A stretch of DNA of 33,217 nucleotides from Chitinophagaceae bacterium (GCA_903642275.1 CAHJWK010000039.1:1-33217), one strand, 5' to 3'; counted from the first letter of the stretch, positions 1 through 8,253 are shown. Made by a program: numbers and translations. The notes: generated by a model not told the origin, from the sequence alone.

Positions 1-2864
1 TGGCGGGCATTTGTTTTTTTATAACTATTCATCTTATTGCACAAAGCAATACTGGTTCCGTAAAAGGATTTATAAGGGATACGTCTATACACCAGGTTTT
101 AAAGCGTGCAACCGTCAGCATTATTAAAACAGACTCTTCAGTATTAACACAGTCAACATCAAACGATGACGGCAGCTTTCTCATCAATAATATTCCCATA
201 GGAAAGTATACTCTTAAAATAAGCTTTAGTGGCTATGAAACGCGCTATACAAATTTTAATATTAACAGCAACGCATTGAATGCAGGCATTATTTATATGC
301 AGCCACAGTTTCATAAACTGGAAGATGTAATTGTGCAAACACCGCCTATTATTTTAAAAAAAGATACTGTTGAATATACAGCCGGTATGTTTTCAACAAA
401 ACCAAATGCAACGGCTGAAGACCTGCTGAAAAAATTACCGGGTATTGATGTGGACAAGCAAGGGAATATAAAAGCACAAGGTGAAAGTGTGCAGCGTGTG
501 TTGGTAAATGGTAAGCGTTTTTTTGGTGATGATTTAAAGACTGCCACACAAAATTTGCCCAGTGATGTAATTGATAAGATCCAGGTATTTGATGATCAAA
601 GTGATCAAAGTGCGTTCACCGGTTTCGATGATGGCAACCGTGTTAAGACAGTAAACATAATCACGAAAAAAAATAATGGAAGCTTTGGAAAATTTGTTGC
701 AGGTGCCGGCAACAAAAATTTATATGATGTGGCTGCCAACTATAACATGTTTACTGGTAACCGGCAGATAAGTTTCATCGGTCAGCTTAATAATACCAAC
801 AAACAAAATTTTAGTGTGCAGGATATTTTTGGTTCGTCAGGCGGCGGAGCAAGAGGTGGTGGTTTTGGTGGTGGCGGACGTGGACAAAATGGTGGCGGTA
901 ATTCTAGTGGCGGTGGTGCTGCCCGTGCATTAGTTCAAAGTTTAAATTCTGGTGCAAGCAATAACGGGATTATTACTACAGCCGCAGCAGGATTAAATTA
1001 CAGGGATCAGTGGGGGAAAAACACCAGTGTTTACGGAAGTTATTTTTATAATAACCTGCTCACGTTAAAAGACCAGAAAACGCTAACAGAAAATTTTATA
1101 CCGAACGACACTTCTATCTTTAATAACCAGGATCAGTCTTCACGCAGAAGAGTAACTAATCAGCGTCTTAACCTGAATGTTGAAACACAAATTGATTCCA
1201 ACAATTCATTTGTTATCCGCCCAAATGTTGCATATCAGCAAACAAGCAATTCTTCTAACGCCACTACAACCACAACGCAGGGAAAATTAACTGCATTAAA
1301 TAATTCAACTGCAAACGCAGATAGTTATAATAAAGGGTACAATGGCAATATAGATGCATTGTATCGTCATAAATTTTTAAAGAGAGGGCGAACGTTTTCT
1401 TTTGATGTGAATGGCAGCGGAAACAGTAATAATGGTAACGGTGATAATTATTCTATAACCAACTATCTTGATAATGGAATTGATTCAACGCATACAATTA
1501 ATCAGCATTATACTTCAACAACAAAAGGCAGCGGTATAAGTACAACTGCATCTTATACAGAACCAGTTGGTAAGCATACGCAGCTTGAACTTGATTACAA
1601 TTATTCCTACAATAAGAATACAGCTAACAAAACCACTTATGATTTTGACAGCACTACAAATAAATTTTCTTCAATTGACTCTTTGCTAACCAACAACTAT
1701 GAAAACACCTATTCATCAAACAGGTTTGCATTAAACTACAGAATTCAAAACGCTAATGGCAATATGAACCTAAGCTTTGGTAATGGCGTGCAATTTGGAG
1801 ATTTAACAAGTGAAAATAGTTCAAAAAATATTTCAGTTATCCAGCATTATACAAACATGTATCCTACCGCAAATTTTAATTACAGGTTCAGCAGAACATC
1901 AAGCCTGCGCTTTAATTATTCAGGCAGAACAAACCAGCCCGGCGTTACACAGTTACAACCTGTAATAGATAACAGTGATCCATTGAATGTTGAAATAGGT
2001 AACCCGGATTTAAAACAATCATTTACGCATTCGTTCAGGGCTTTTTATAATGCATTTGATAATGTGCATTTCAGAAACATATTTGCAACCATTAATGCAA
2101 GCTTTATTCATAACAATATTGTAAGCGCTGTGCAAACAAATGCAGTTACCGGTGCTGATACAATAAGATATACCAACCTAAATGGCACATACAATATTTC
2201 TGCTTTTTTTAATTATGGCTTTCAGTTAAAAAAACCAAAGTCTAATCTTAACTTTACAACAAATATTACTGATAACCGCAGTGTTACATTAATAAACAAC
2301 ACAATTAACTACACGCAAAATTACACACTTGGTGAAACCTTTAAGCTTACAACTAACTTAAAGCAGAATTTTGATATGAATTTTTCTGCAACGCCAACTT
2401 ATAACATTGCAAAATATTCTGTGCAGCCAAGCGAGAATGAAAATTATTTTTCCCAGTCACTGAATGTTGAAGCAACATATTATACAAAATCAGGCTGGAT
2501 ACTTGAAAGCAATTTTGATTATACCGCGTACACGGGTCGTGCCTCCGGTTATAACACATCAGTGCCTTTGTTGAATGCGGCTGTCGCAAAACAATTTCTT
2601 AAAAATAAGCGTAGTGAATTACGGTTCAGTGTGTTTGATTTGCTTAATCAAAATGTAAGTATTACAAGGAATGTTACGGAAAATTATATTCAGGATGTGC
2701 AGACAAAAGTTTTAACAAGATACGCATTGCTGACCTTTACGTACAACCTGCGCAATTTTAATAAACCTAAACAAATACCTTCTTTTTTTGAAAGAGGAAG
2801 AAATGATAATAATCTTCCACCGCCTTCAGATAATCACAATAGTAATCCGCCGCCAGAAGAATGA
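1..2864 (+). CDS. Outer-membrane beta-barrel protein with carboxypeptidase-like N-terminal domain (5' end missing)
   Basis: The frame is open from base 3 at the window edge to TGA at 2862-2864, giving 953 visible codons; the start lies just outside. The first residues (FFITIHLIAQ) look like the end of a signal peptide. A carboxypeptidase-regulatory-like beta-sandwich follows at about visible residues 18-95 (GSVKGFIRD...DGSFLINNIPIGKYTLKISFSGYE). Next is a TonB-plug-like segment (LLKKLPGIDVDKQGNI, VLVNGKRFFGDD), a glycine-rich linker at bases 835-925, and a long Asn/Thr/aromatic-rich region typical of beta-barrel strands. The tail is Pro/Asn-rich. The architecture matches the Bacteroidota outer-membrane beta-barrel family related to TonB-dependent receptors. 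The substrate is unknown. A TTG at 276 is not the start, because homologous domain sequence continues upstream of it. Confidence 0.85.
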   Translation, partial: AGICFFITIHLIAQSNTGSVKGFIRDTSIHQVLKRATVSIIKTDSSVLTQSTSNDDGSFLINNIPIGKYTLKISFSGYETRYTNFNINSNALNAGIIYMQPQFHKLEDVIVQTPPIILKKDTVEYTAGMFSTKPNATAEDLLKKLPGIDVDKQGNIKAQGESVQRVLVNGKRFFGDDLKTATQNLPSDVIDKIQVFDDQSDQSAFTGFDDGNRVKTVNIITKKNNGSFGKFVAGAGNKNLYDVAANYNMFTGNRQISFIGQLNNTNKQNFSVQDIFGSSGGGARGGGFGGGGRGQNGGGNSSGGGAARALVQSLNSGASNNGIITTAAAGLNYRDQWGKNTSVYGSYFYNNLLTLKDQKTLTENFIPNDTSIFNNQDQSSRRRVTNQRLNLNVETQIDSNNSFVIRPNVAYQQTSNSSNATTTTTQGKLTALNNSTANADSYNKGYNGNIDALYRHKFLKRGRTFSFDVNGSGNSNNGNGDNYSITNYLDNGIDSTHTINQHYTSTTKGSGISTTASYTEPVGKHTQLELDYNYSYNKNTANKTTYDFDSTTNKFSSIDSLLTNNYENTYSSNRFALNYRIQNANGNMNLSFGNGVQFGDLTSENSSKNISVIQHYTNMYPTANFNYRFSRTSSLRFNYSGRTNQPGVTQLQPVIDNSDPLNVEIGNPDLKQSFTHSFRAFYNAFDNVHFRNIFATINASFIHNNIVSAVQTNAVTGADTIRYTNLNGTYNISAFFNYGFQLKKPKSNLNFTTNITDNRSVTLINNTINYTQNYTLGETFKLTTNLKQNFDMNFSATPTYNIAKYSVQPSENENYFSQSLNVEATYYTKSGWILESNFDYTAYTGRASGYNTSVPLLNAAVAKQFLKNKRSELRFSVFDLLNQNVSITRNVTENYIQDVQTKVLTRYALLTFTYNLRNFNKPKQIPSFFERGRNDNNLPPPSDNHNSNPPPEE

Positions 2865-2907
2865 GTATGTTGGAACTTAAAAAAGTTTAATTGATTTGTT
2901 TTAGCAA

Positions 2908-3702
2908 TTATTTTTCAGGACTAGCCTGTTCAGGAAAAGTTTGGTTTTTTCCCATCTCTAAAATCCAATCTTTACGTTTTAATTCAAAATTAGTTCCGAG
3001 ATATAAACGCCGTACCTGTTCATTGGCAGCCAGTTCTTCCGCAGTGCCATGTTTAAAAATCTTCCCTTCAATTAAAAGATAAGCGCGGTCACAGATAGAT
3101 AATGTTTCATTTACATTGTGGTCTGTAATCAAGATGCCAATGTTCTTGTATTTTAACCTTGCCACAACGCTTTGTATATCTTCAACCGCAATCGGGTCAA
3201 CGCCGGCAAAAGGTTCATCGAGCAATATAAATTTTGGGTCAACAGCCAACGCTCTTGCTATTTCTGTTCTGCGGCGTTCGCCACCACTTAAGCTATCACC
3301 ATTGTTTTTTCTAACATGACTAATATTGAACTCCTGAAGCAAACTTTCCAGCTTTTCATGCCTTTGCTTTTTAGTAAGATTCGTCATTTCAAGTATAGCC
3401 AGCAAATTATCTTCCACAGTTAATTTTCTAAAAACCGATGCTTCCTGCGGCAAGTAACCAATACCCATTTGTGCACGTTTGTACATGGGCATTTTTGTTA
3501 TATTCAAATCATCTAAAAAAACCTCGCCTTTATCCGCTTTTATTAAACCAACCACCATATAAAATGTAGTTGTTTTGCCGGCTCCATTTGGTCCAAGTAA
3601 ACCTACAATCTCTCCCTGTTCAACATGTACGGAAACATCATTTACAACCGTGCGGCTGCTGTATGTTTTAATAAGATTTTTTGTGCTGATGGTAAGATTC
3701 AA
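2908..3702 (-). CDS. lptB: LPS export ABC transporter ATP-binding protein LptB
   Basis: This is the ATPase subunit that powers extraction of lipopolysaccharide from the inner membrane with LptFG. Visible motifs are Walker A GPNGAGKT (residues 37-44), Q-loop in YLPQEAS (Q86), signature LSGGERRR (138-145), Walker B FILLDE (158-163) and the H-loop His (H195, TDHN). The PFAGVDP segment after Walker B and the YLG near residue 235 are typical of LptB rather than generic ABC ATPases. The length, 264 residues, is slightly longer than usual because of a roughly 25-residue C-terminal tail. The start is TTG at 3702: a stop codon lies five codons upstream, no ATG is available, and this start gives the usual N-terminus. 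A TATTTTTG element sits 17 nt upstream. The gene converges with the outer-membrane protein gene to its left. Confidence 0.93.
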   Translation of the reverse strand: MNLTISTKNLIKTYSSRTVVNDVSVHVEQGEIVGLLGPNGAGKTTTFYMVVGLIKADKGEVFLDDLNITKMPMYKRAQMGIGYLPQEASVFRKLTVEDNLLAILEMTNLTKKQRHEKLESLLQEFNISHVRKNNGDSLSGGERRRTEIARALAVDPKFILLDEPFAGVDPIAVEDIQSVVARLKYKNIGILITDHNVNETLSICDRAYLLIEGKIFKHGTAEELAANEQVRRLYLGTNFELKRKDWILEMGKNQTFPEQASPEK

Positions 3703-3718
3703 TTCAAATATGTTTCAA

Positions 3719-3726
3719 CAAAAATA
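3719..3726 (-). promoter_or_regulatory. Putative -7 promoter element (TATTTTTG) of lptB
   Basis: The minus strand reads TATTTTTG, a perfect match to the Bacteroidota -7 consensus TAnnTTTG, ending 17 nt before the TTG start of lptB. A weak TTTAG lies about 16 nt further upstream as a possible -33 element. Chance matches are possible in AT-rich DNA. Confidence 0.45.
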
Positions 3727-3794
3727 AATGATGCTTTACAACTAAACCGGCTCTTAACAACTTAATAGTATTGTTTGATTGATTTGTTTGCCTT

Positions 3795-3941
3795 GTGAAA
3801 AAAGTTCACATGCCTGTGAAAGGTTCTCACTTTGCTGTGAGAGGTTTCCACTGGCATGTGAGAAGTCTTCACATGCCAGTGAAAGGGTTTCGTTGTATCG
3901 TGAAAGGCTTTCACATGCCTGTGAAAGAGTTCCACTTGCTT
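3795..3941. repeat. Seven-copy 21-bp tandem repeat with internal dyad symmetry
   Basis: GTGA recurs at 3795, 3816, 3837, 3858, 3879, 3900 and 3921, an exact 21-bp period over 147 bp, followed by one degenerate copy (3942-3959). Each unit has the form GTGAAA-(3)-TTTCAC then a 6-nt spacer such as ATGCCT. Unit 6 is a perfect 15-nt dyad GTGAAAGGCTTTCAC. The spacers also allow inter-unit dyads (TTCACATGCCTGTGAA). The array lies between the cytochrome gene and lptB, which are both on the minus strand. The units diverge in sequence while keeping phase. One plus-strand frame (GTG 3795 to TGA 3969-3971) is open through the array and would encode heptapeptides like VKGFHMP, but nothing else supports a gene. 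Confidence 0.9.
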
Positions 3942-3959
3942 TTAAAGTGTTTGAATAGG

Positions 3960-4364
3960 TTAATTGATTGAAGCACGTACAGTTTTTACATCAGTTGAAG
4001 TAATAGCGGGCGATTTATTGCCAAAGCTGCTACGGATATAGGTAAGTACATCTGCAATCTGCTGGTCAGTTAAATTTTTTTGAGGCGGCATATTATTAGA
4101 ATAATTCTGGCCATCAATTGCAACCTTTTCAACCGAACCTTGTAACACCCATTTAATCAGCTTGCTTTTGTCGCCTGTTATGTAAGATGTTTTAATTAAT
4201 GGTGGGTTCATTCTAGGTACGCCGCTACCATCTGCCTGGTGACAGGTTAAACAATATTTCTTATAAATCGCGCTGCCTTTTTGTTTGGATGTTTGCGCAG
4301 GTTGTGTTGAAGCTGCACATACAGCACACGTAATAATTATGATGACAACAGATAATTTTTTCAT
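3960..4364 (-). CDS. Secreted c-type cytochrome (monoheme)
   Basis: A 134-residue periplasmic cytochrome c. It has an N-terminal signal peptide (hydrophobic VVIIIITCAVCAA, about residues 6-18), the heme-attachment motif CLTCH at residues 38-42, and the probable axial Met in NNMPP (M92). The tail (LTDQQIADVLTYIRSSFGNK) is the usual terminal helix of class I cytochromes. Its ATG overlaps the stop codon of the upstream sugar dehydrogenase by one base (TAATG on the minus strand), which implies translational coupling. The likely role is electron acceptor for that PQQ-type dehydrogenase, passing electrons to the respiratory chain. This partnership is inferred from the gene arrangement. Confidence 0.9.
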   Translation of the reverse strand: MKKLSVVIIIITCAVCAASTQPAQTSKQKGSAIYKKYCLTCHQADGSGVPRMNPPLIKTSYITGDKSKLIKWVLQGSVEKVAIDGQNYSNNMPPQKNLTDQQIADVLTYIRSSFGNKSPAITSTDVKTVRASIN

Positions 4365-5620
4365 TATTTGGCTGTATAAATAATGCGGTATATTGTTCCT
4401 TTTGCATCATCACTTACATACAAAGAACCATCAGGCCCCTGTGCTAAACCGCATGGACGATGTACAGCCTGCGATGGTGAAGTAACTGTTGTTTTACCTG
4501 AAAACCCGTCTGCAAAAATTTCCCAATCGCCACTTGGCTTACCATCTTTAAAAGGCACAAAAGCAACAAAGTATCCCTTTTGCGGTTCAGGTGCCCGGTT
4601 CCATGAGCCATGAAAAGCTATGAAGGCACCGTTCTTATATTTCTCAGGAAACATATTACCCGTATAAAATAATAATCCATCTGGCGCCATGTGCCCAGGA
4701 AATGCAACTATAGGATTCTGTGCATCTTCGCCACCTGTTTTTTTACCATCACCGCCATACTCGGGTGCTAACATTTTTTTATGCTGAAATTCATCATAGT
4801 AAATATACGGCCAGCCACAGTTACTACCTTTATGTAGTTCATACATACATTCAGCAGGCAGTTCAGCACTTTGTTTTACATTGAAATATGTAGGAAAGTT
4901 GTCAGCTAACTGGTCGCGGCCATGCTGCATTACAAATAAGGTGTTTGTTTGAGTATTCCAGTCAAGACCAACAACGTTGCGCAAACCTGTTGCATAATGA
5001 ATTGCATCGCCGTAAGTTTGATTTTCTTTATCAGCTTTAAACTGCCAGATACCTCCTGCAGAATCAAGTATCGGGCATGGCTTTTTACCCATGGAACCTT
5101 CCTGCCTGTCTTGTTCTTGGCAAGAGTTTGAGTATGCTCCAACATTCACGTAGATGTTATCATCTTTATCCAGCACAATTGATTTGGATTCATGTTCACC
5201 ACGATCAAGTAAACCTGTAATTATTTTTTCGCCTGTAGTATCAACTGAATAATCATTTGCTAATTTATATCTGACAACTTCTGTATTTGATGAAGCATAG
5301 AGATAATTGCCTTTTAAATACATTCCGGTTCCACCGTAATCTCCAAAACCGAGCATTTTATCTGCTTTGCCATCTTTATTACTGTCATGTAACCAGTAAA
5401 TTCCTTTACCATCTTTCAAATCTCCGAGCTTTACAAAAATATCACCCTGCGGCGTTATTGCTATATGTCTTGCAGAACCTAAATTATCAGCAACTTTTAA
5501 AGCACCAAAACCTGCCGGCAATTTTAAACCAGCGTTGTTTGCATCAGGCTTAACCTGCTGCGCTATTATTACCGTTGTTTGTAAGAATAAAAGTATTGGC
5601 AGATAAAAATGTTTTTTCAT
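4364..5620 (-). CDS. PQQ-dependent sugar dehydrogenase, sorbosone dehydrogenase family
   Basis: A 418-residue secreted protein with a signal peptide ending near residue 20 (ILLFLQTTVIIAQQ). The six-bladed propeller family is recognisable from LPAGFGALKVADNLGSARHI at the start, IYVNVGAYSNSC, YATGLRNVVGLDWN, HGSWNRAPEPQKGY and the closing RPCGLAQGPDGSLYVSDDAKG. The family oxidises aldoses or sorbosone-like sugars in the periplasm using PQQ; the actual substrate cannot be read from sequence. It is the first gene of a two-gene unit with the coupled cytochrome downstream. A TATTTTTG element lies 14 nt upstream of the ATG. No PQQ biosynthesis gene is present in the window, so the cofactor would come from elsewhere, or the protein uses none. 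Confidence 0.87.
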   Translation of the reverse strand: MKKHFYLPILLFLQTTVIIAQQVKPDANNAGLKLPAGFGALKVADNLGSARHIAITPQGDIFVKLGDLKDGKGIYWLHDSNKDGKADKMLGFGDYGGTGMYLKGNYLYASSNTEVVRYKLANDYSVDTTGEKIITGLLDRGEHESKSIVLDKDDNIYVNVGAYSNSCQEQDRQEGSMGKKPCPILDSAGGIWQFKADKENQTYGDAIHYATGLRNVVGLDWNTQTNTLFVMQHGRDQLADNFPTYFNVKQSAELPAECMYELHKGSNCGWPYIYYDEFQHKKMLAPEYGGDGKKTGGEDAQNPIVAFPGHMAPDGLLFYTGNMFPEKYKNGAFIAFHGSWNRAPEPQKGYFVAFVPFKDGKPSGDWEIFADGFSGKTTVTSPSQAVHRPCGLAQGPDGSLYVSDDAKGTIYRIIYTAK

Positions 5621-5634
5621 AAAGTTGTTTATAA

Positions 5635-5642
5635 CAAAAATA
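5635..5642 (-). promoter_or_regulatory. Putative -7 promoter element (TATTTTTG) of the dehydrogenase-cytochrome unit
   Basis: The minus strand reads TATTTTTG, a perfect TAnnTTTG match, ending 14 nt before the ATG at 5620. No good -33 TTG is visible. The same octamer occurs at a similar distance from lptB, purL and the response regulator. Confidence 0.45.
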
Positions 5643-5683
5643 TTGTTTTATAGTTTGAAAGGCCGTTTACGATTTGTTGTAAT

Positions 5684-5718
5684 ATAAAAAGAGGTTGGTC
5701 TTTTCAGATCAACCTCTT
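5684..5718 (-). terminator. Rho-independent terminator after the sigma factor / beta-barrel operon
   Basis: Bases 5689-5700 pair with 5707-5718 (AAGAGGTTGGTC / GATCAACCTCTT, 12 pairs including one G-T) around a 6-nt loop. Read on the minus strand, the stem is followed by TTTTTATATT, a proper U tract. It lies about 95 nt beyond the stop of the gene ending at 5812. On the plus strand there is no U tract, so it is directed at minus-strand transcription. Confidence 0.85.
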
Positions 5719-5811
5719 GAGTTTACCACTCTAAGAACCCCCAAAGATTTGTTTTTTTTAGGCCGGGCGTAAAGGGAATATTAACACATTAAAACAACAG
5801 ACTTTATAAAT

Positions 5812-7122
5812 TTATTTTAAATCTTTTATAATACCAATACTTACACCAAAATTAGTTACAGGTAAATTACCAACACCTAAGCCCTTTAAAGGTATCTGGT
5901 AATAAGGTTCAGCTTTTAAACTAAAGCTGCCCGACAATTTGGTTTGATACCCGGCGCTTAAGTTTACATCAGAGAAAAATTCAGTTCCGGTTAATGCTCC
6001 AAAATGTTTTGAAGCTTCATGTTGTGTTCCATCTTTAATCACACGATAGTTGTATTTTTCTGTATGCGTTATACGTGCAAGAGTAGTGCCCATGGTTACA
6101 AAAAAATGATCGTTCTTTTTTGAGAGATTATATTTTAAATCAAATGGCACTTCCGTTAATTTACTCTTGCCATTTACAAATTGCACAGTAGTATTTGGTT
6201 TGAGCTTTAAATGAGATTTATCAAGATATTTTGCATTGCTGTAAAAATCTGTATGCAAACGTTCAAGACCAAGTTCTGCACTAAACCGCTTGCTAAGTTT
6301 GTAACCAATTGCAATGCCTGCGTTATATCCCGGTGCATTTACATTTTGTAGTTTTACCGTTGAGAAATCCGGCGCAACAAATAACTCACCATATAAAAGT
6401 TTGGGTTGCGGCGCAAGTTTTATGTGCTGGCTTTCTATACTTTTAGATTCATCAGGTTTAATATTTTTATTTTCTTCGGTTTTAGCACTTTCACTATGAA
6501 GCTGGGCAGTGTTTTTATTATCTTCCTCATTAACGGTTTTTATTTCTGTATTACTATTGTTTACAAAAGCCCGCAAAGGTGAATTATCAACGATTATGTT
6601 TTGCTGTTCAGAAACCATATTATCATTTACATCAGTTGATTTGCCAATTTCATTTTTATTATTAATAGCTAATTCTTTTAGCTTATAAACCTGTGTATTT
6701 GAAATTGAGTTATTGTTAGATACTAAATTGTTGCTTAAAGATGAAACAAAATTATTTTTGGATTTACTATTTTTAGGTTGATTCTGAAAATTTTTATCAG
6801 TAATTACTTTTTTATTCTGGCTGTTATTACCTGCAAGTTCAAGATACTTTTTTGATGCTATTTTAGATTGATTACCCGCAGACTGTTCAGTAGAAATCGT
6901 AGGTCTGTTGGTAAAATATATATAGCTGCTTGCTAATAATAGCAGCAGGATTATAGCAACATATTGCCACCTCCTGTTTTTGCTGGCAGGTAAAGCGATT
7001 ATCCCAACACTATGTAATTTAGTGGCTACAATCTCCCAATTGCAGTTATCCGTTTTCAGGGGATAATCCTCTGCAGCCCTTTGAAACAACGTATCGAAAT
7101 TATTGCCTGACTGTTGCTCCAT
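5812..7122 (-). CDS. Membrane-anchored protein with C-terminal beta-barrel-like domain, partner of the ECF sigma factor
   Basis: A 436-residue protein of unknown function. Residues 1-50 are soluble and charged. Residues 53-70 (QYVAIILLLLLASSYIYF) form one transmembrane helix. Residues 71-245 are a low-complexity Asn/Lys/Ser linker, and about 250-436 resemble a small outer-membrane beta-barrel (alternating strands such as AGIAIGYKLSKRFSAELGLERL, ending FGVSIGIIKDLK). The gene overlaps the upstream sigma factor by 23 nt, so the two are co-translated. The position and the N-terminal domain plus helix suggest an anti-sigma or signal-transducing role, but no classical zinc anti-sigma motif is present. 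Similar proteins in this phylum are usually just called outer-membrane beta-barrel proteins. Confidence 0.7.
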   Translation of the reverse strand: MEQQSGNNFDTLFQRAAEDYPLKTDNCNWEIVATKLHSVGIIALPASKNRRWQYVAIILLLLLASSYIYFTNRPTISTEQSAGNQSKIASKKYLELAGNNSQNKKVITDKNFQNQPKNSKSKNNFVSSLSNNLVSNNNSISNTQVYKLKELAINNKNEIGKSTDVNDNMVSEQQNIIVDNSPLRAFVNNSNTEIKTVNEEDNKNTAQLHSESAKTEENKNIKPDESKSIESQHIKLAPQPKLLYGELFVAPDFSTVKLQNVNAPGYNAGIAIGYKLSKRFSAELGLERLHTDFYSNAKYLDKSHLKLKPNTTVQFVNGKSKLTEVPFDLKYNLSKKNDHFFVTMGTTLARITHTEKYNYRVIKDGTQHEASKHFGALTGTEFFSDVNLSAGYQTKLSGSFSLKAEPYYQIPLKGLGVGNLPVTNFGVSIGIIKDLK

Positions 7123-7687
7123 AATTTTTTTCTGAAAATCTGTTACTTAAAAATTTCTTTAATTGTGCTTTTGCTTTTGCCAGCGCGGATTTTGAAGTAC
7201 CTTCAGAAATACCAAGCAATCCTGCAATTTCATTGTGAGAAAAACCGTCTATTACAAACAAGCTAAATACTGTTCTGTAAGATGGTGGCAATCGCTTTAC
7301 TTCACAAATTAGTTCTTTATATAAAATCTTTTGATCAGCTCCGTTTAACCTGTCACTTTCTTCCCAAATATACTCAGGCAATTCGCAAATATTTGGTGCA
7401 GTTTGATTTCTTCTTAGCTCATCAATTGCAGTATTGATTAAAATGCGCTTCATCCATCCCATCAATATTTTCTCTGTATCTGCACTCTCCTTATTTAAAT
7501 TAAACTTGGCAAGATTATTAAAAATTTTTACAAAACTGTCATTAACTATATCAGTCGCTTTATCATATTGAAAAATATATCTGAAAACTGTTTTTAAAGC
7601 AAATCCATAATAATGATTATAAAAATCACGCTGACTTTTATTGTTATTATCAATACAACCTCTGATTAGTATGTAAATAGCATCCAA
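7100..7687 (-). CDS. ECF-type RNA polymerase sigma factor (sigma-70 family)
   Basis: A 195-residue sigma factor. Region 2 lies at about residues 20-65 (RDFYNHYYGFALKTVFRYIF...DIVNDSFVKIFNNL) and region 4 at 130-180 (LPPSYRTVFSLFVIDGFSHN, then EIAGLLGISEGTSKSALAKA), with the helix-turn-helix intact. There is no N-terminal region 1, as expected for ECF factors. The start is TTG at 7687: an in-frame TGA lies two codons upstream and the first in-frame ATG is inside region 2. The gene leads a two-gene operon with the overlapping membrane protein, which probably modulates it. Its regulon is unknown. Confidence 0.9.
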   Translation of the reverse strand: MDAIYILIRGCIDNNNKSQRDFYNHYYGFALKTVFRYIFQYDKATDIVNDSFVKIFNNLAKFNLNKESADTEKILMGWMKRILINTAIDELRRNQTAPNICELPEYIWEESDRLNGADQKILYKELICEVKRLPPSYRTVFSLFVIDGFSHNEIAGLLGISEGTSKSALAKAKAQLKKFLSNRFSEKNYGATVRQ

Positions 7688-7989
7688 TATTCAAAGGTTA
7701 ATATTTGTGAATAAAATACGTAAAGCATCTCATACAGGTTGCCCGCAATTTTAAAACATCCATACATAGCTTAACGTTAGGCACGTTTAAATTTTGGTTT
7801 AATATCATAAGTTTAAACTTAGAGATATAAAATATTATTGCAATTTCAAATTATTTGTTCTTAAAAAAAAGAATTAATAGATAAGCAGATTTAAATTATT
7901 GGATTTAGTTATCTCAAAAGCTAAAATGATGGTTTAATAAATAAAATAAAAAAAGCTCTTTTGCAAGAGCTGTTAAAATACCTTATTTA
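7688..7989. other. Intergenic stretch between the sigma factor and the small lipoprotein gene
   Basis: No credible gene is seen. The stretch must hold the sigma factor promoter, but I find no perfect TAnnTTTG on the minus strand. It contains a 12-bp perfect palindrome AAGTTTAAACTT at 7809-7820, which in this AT-rich stretch may be chance, and the terminator of the lipoprotein gene at 7945-7971. Confidence 0.5.
7945..7971 (-). terminator. Rho-independent terminator of the small lipoprotein gene
   Basis: AGCTCTT (7954-7960) pairs with AAGAGCT (7965-7971) around a TTGC loop. On the minus strand the stem is followed by a run of T (complement of the A run 7948-7954). It begins 18 nt after the stop codon at 7990. 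Confidence 0.8.
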
Positions 7990-8142
7990 TTAAGGCTTTA
8001 TAATTACCTTTTCTTGTACAGGAGGTGGCGGTGGTCTTCTATGTCTTTGTCTGTATTCAACTGAACAAGATGAAATCATAACAGATAATAGAACCATTGC
8101 AGCCACAGGTTTTAAAGTCGCTTTAATAAAATTTCTTTTCAT
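7990..8142 (-). CDS. Small lipoprotein, 50 residues, proline-rich
   Basis: A short open frame from ATG at 8142 to TAA at 7990. It begins MKRNFIKATLKPVAAMVLLS, followed by VMISSC with the probable lipidated Cys at residue 26. A basic stretch (YRQRHRR) and five consecutive prolines follow, ending VQEKVIIKP. The signal-peptide layout (basic N-terminus, hydrophobic core, ISSC lipobox) and its own terminator 18 nt downstream argue that it is a real gene. The mature peptide is only about 25 residues, so it is more likely a surface or periplasmic accessory than an enzyme. I recognise no family. It is divergent from purL. Confidence 0.75.
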   Translation of the reverse strand: MKRNFIKATLKPVAAMVLLSVMISSCSVEYRQRHRRPPPPPVQEKVIIKP

Positions 8143-8226
8143 TATACTTTTAAAACAATAGGACAAAAATTCATGCCATTATTGATTGCAACTTATATGC
8201 AGGGTTAGAAATCCTTTATCAAATCA

Positions 8227-8234
8227 TATTTTTG
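8227..8234 (+). promoter_or_regulatory. Putative -7 promoter element (TATTTTTG) of purL
   Basis: TATTTTTG, a perfect TAnnTTTG match, ends 19 nt before the purL ATG. A TTAG at 8204-8207, with a 19-bp spacer, could serve as an imperfect -33 element. It would drive purL and probably hldD. Confidence 0.45.
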
Positions 8235-8253
8235 CTGTATTATAGAATCAATA

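Noticed and set aside
276-278. TTG at 276 as start of the first gene
   Set aside because: The frame is open to the left edge and encodes a signal-peptide end and a carboxypeptidase-like domain upstream of 276.
2871-2892. Terminator between the first gene and lptB (AACTT...AAGTT)
   Set aside because: The stem is only 5 bp, AT-rich, and lacks a proper U tract.
3795-3941. CRISPR array
   Set aside because: The 21-bp units are contiguous, with no variable spacers of about 30 bp and no cas genes, so this is a tandem repeat.
3795-3971. Small plus-strand protein made of heptapeptide repeats (GTG start)
   Set aside because: The open frame follows automatically from a 21-bp repeat without a stop; it has a GTG start only, no promoter, and runs into the end of the cytochrome gene on the other strand.
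7809-7820. Palindrome AAGTTTAAACTT as an operator for the sigma factor
   Set aside because: It is composed almost only of A and T in an AT-rich spacer, no second copy is seen and no regulator is nearby.
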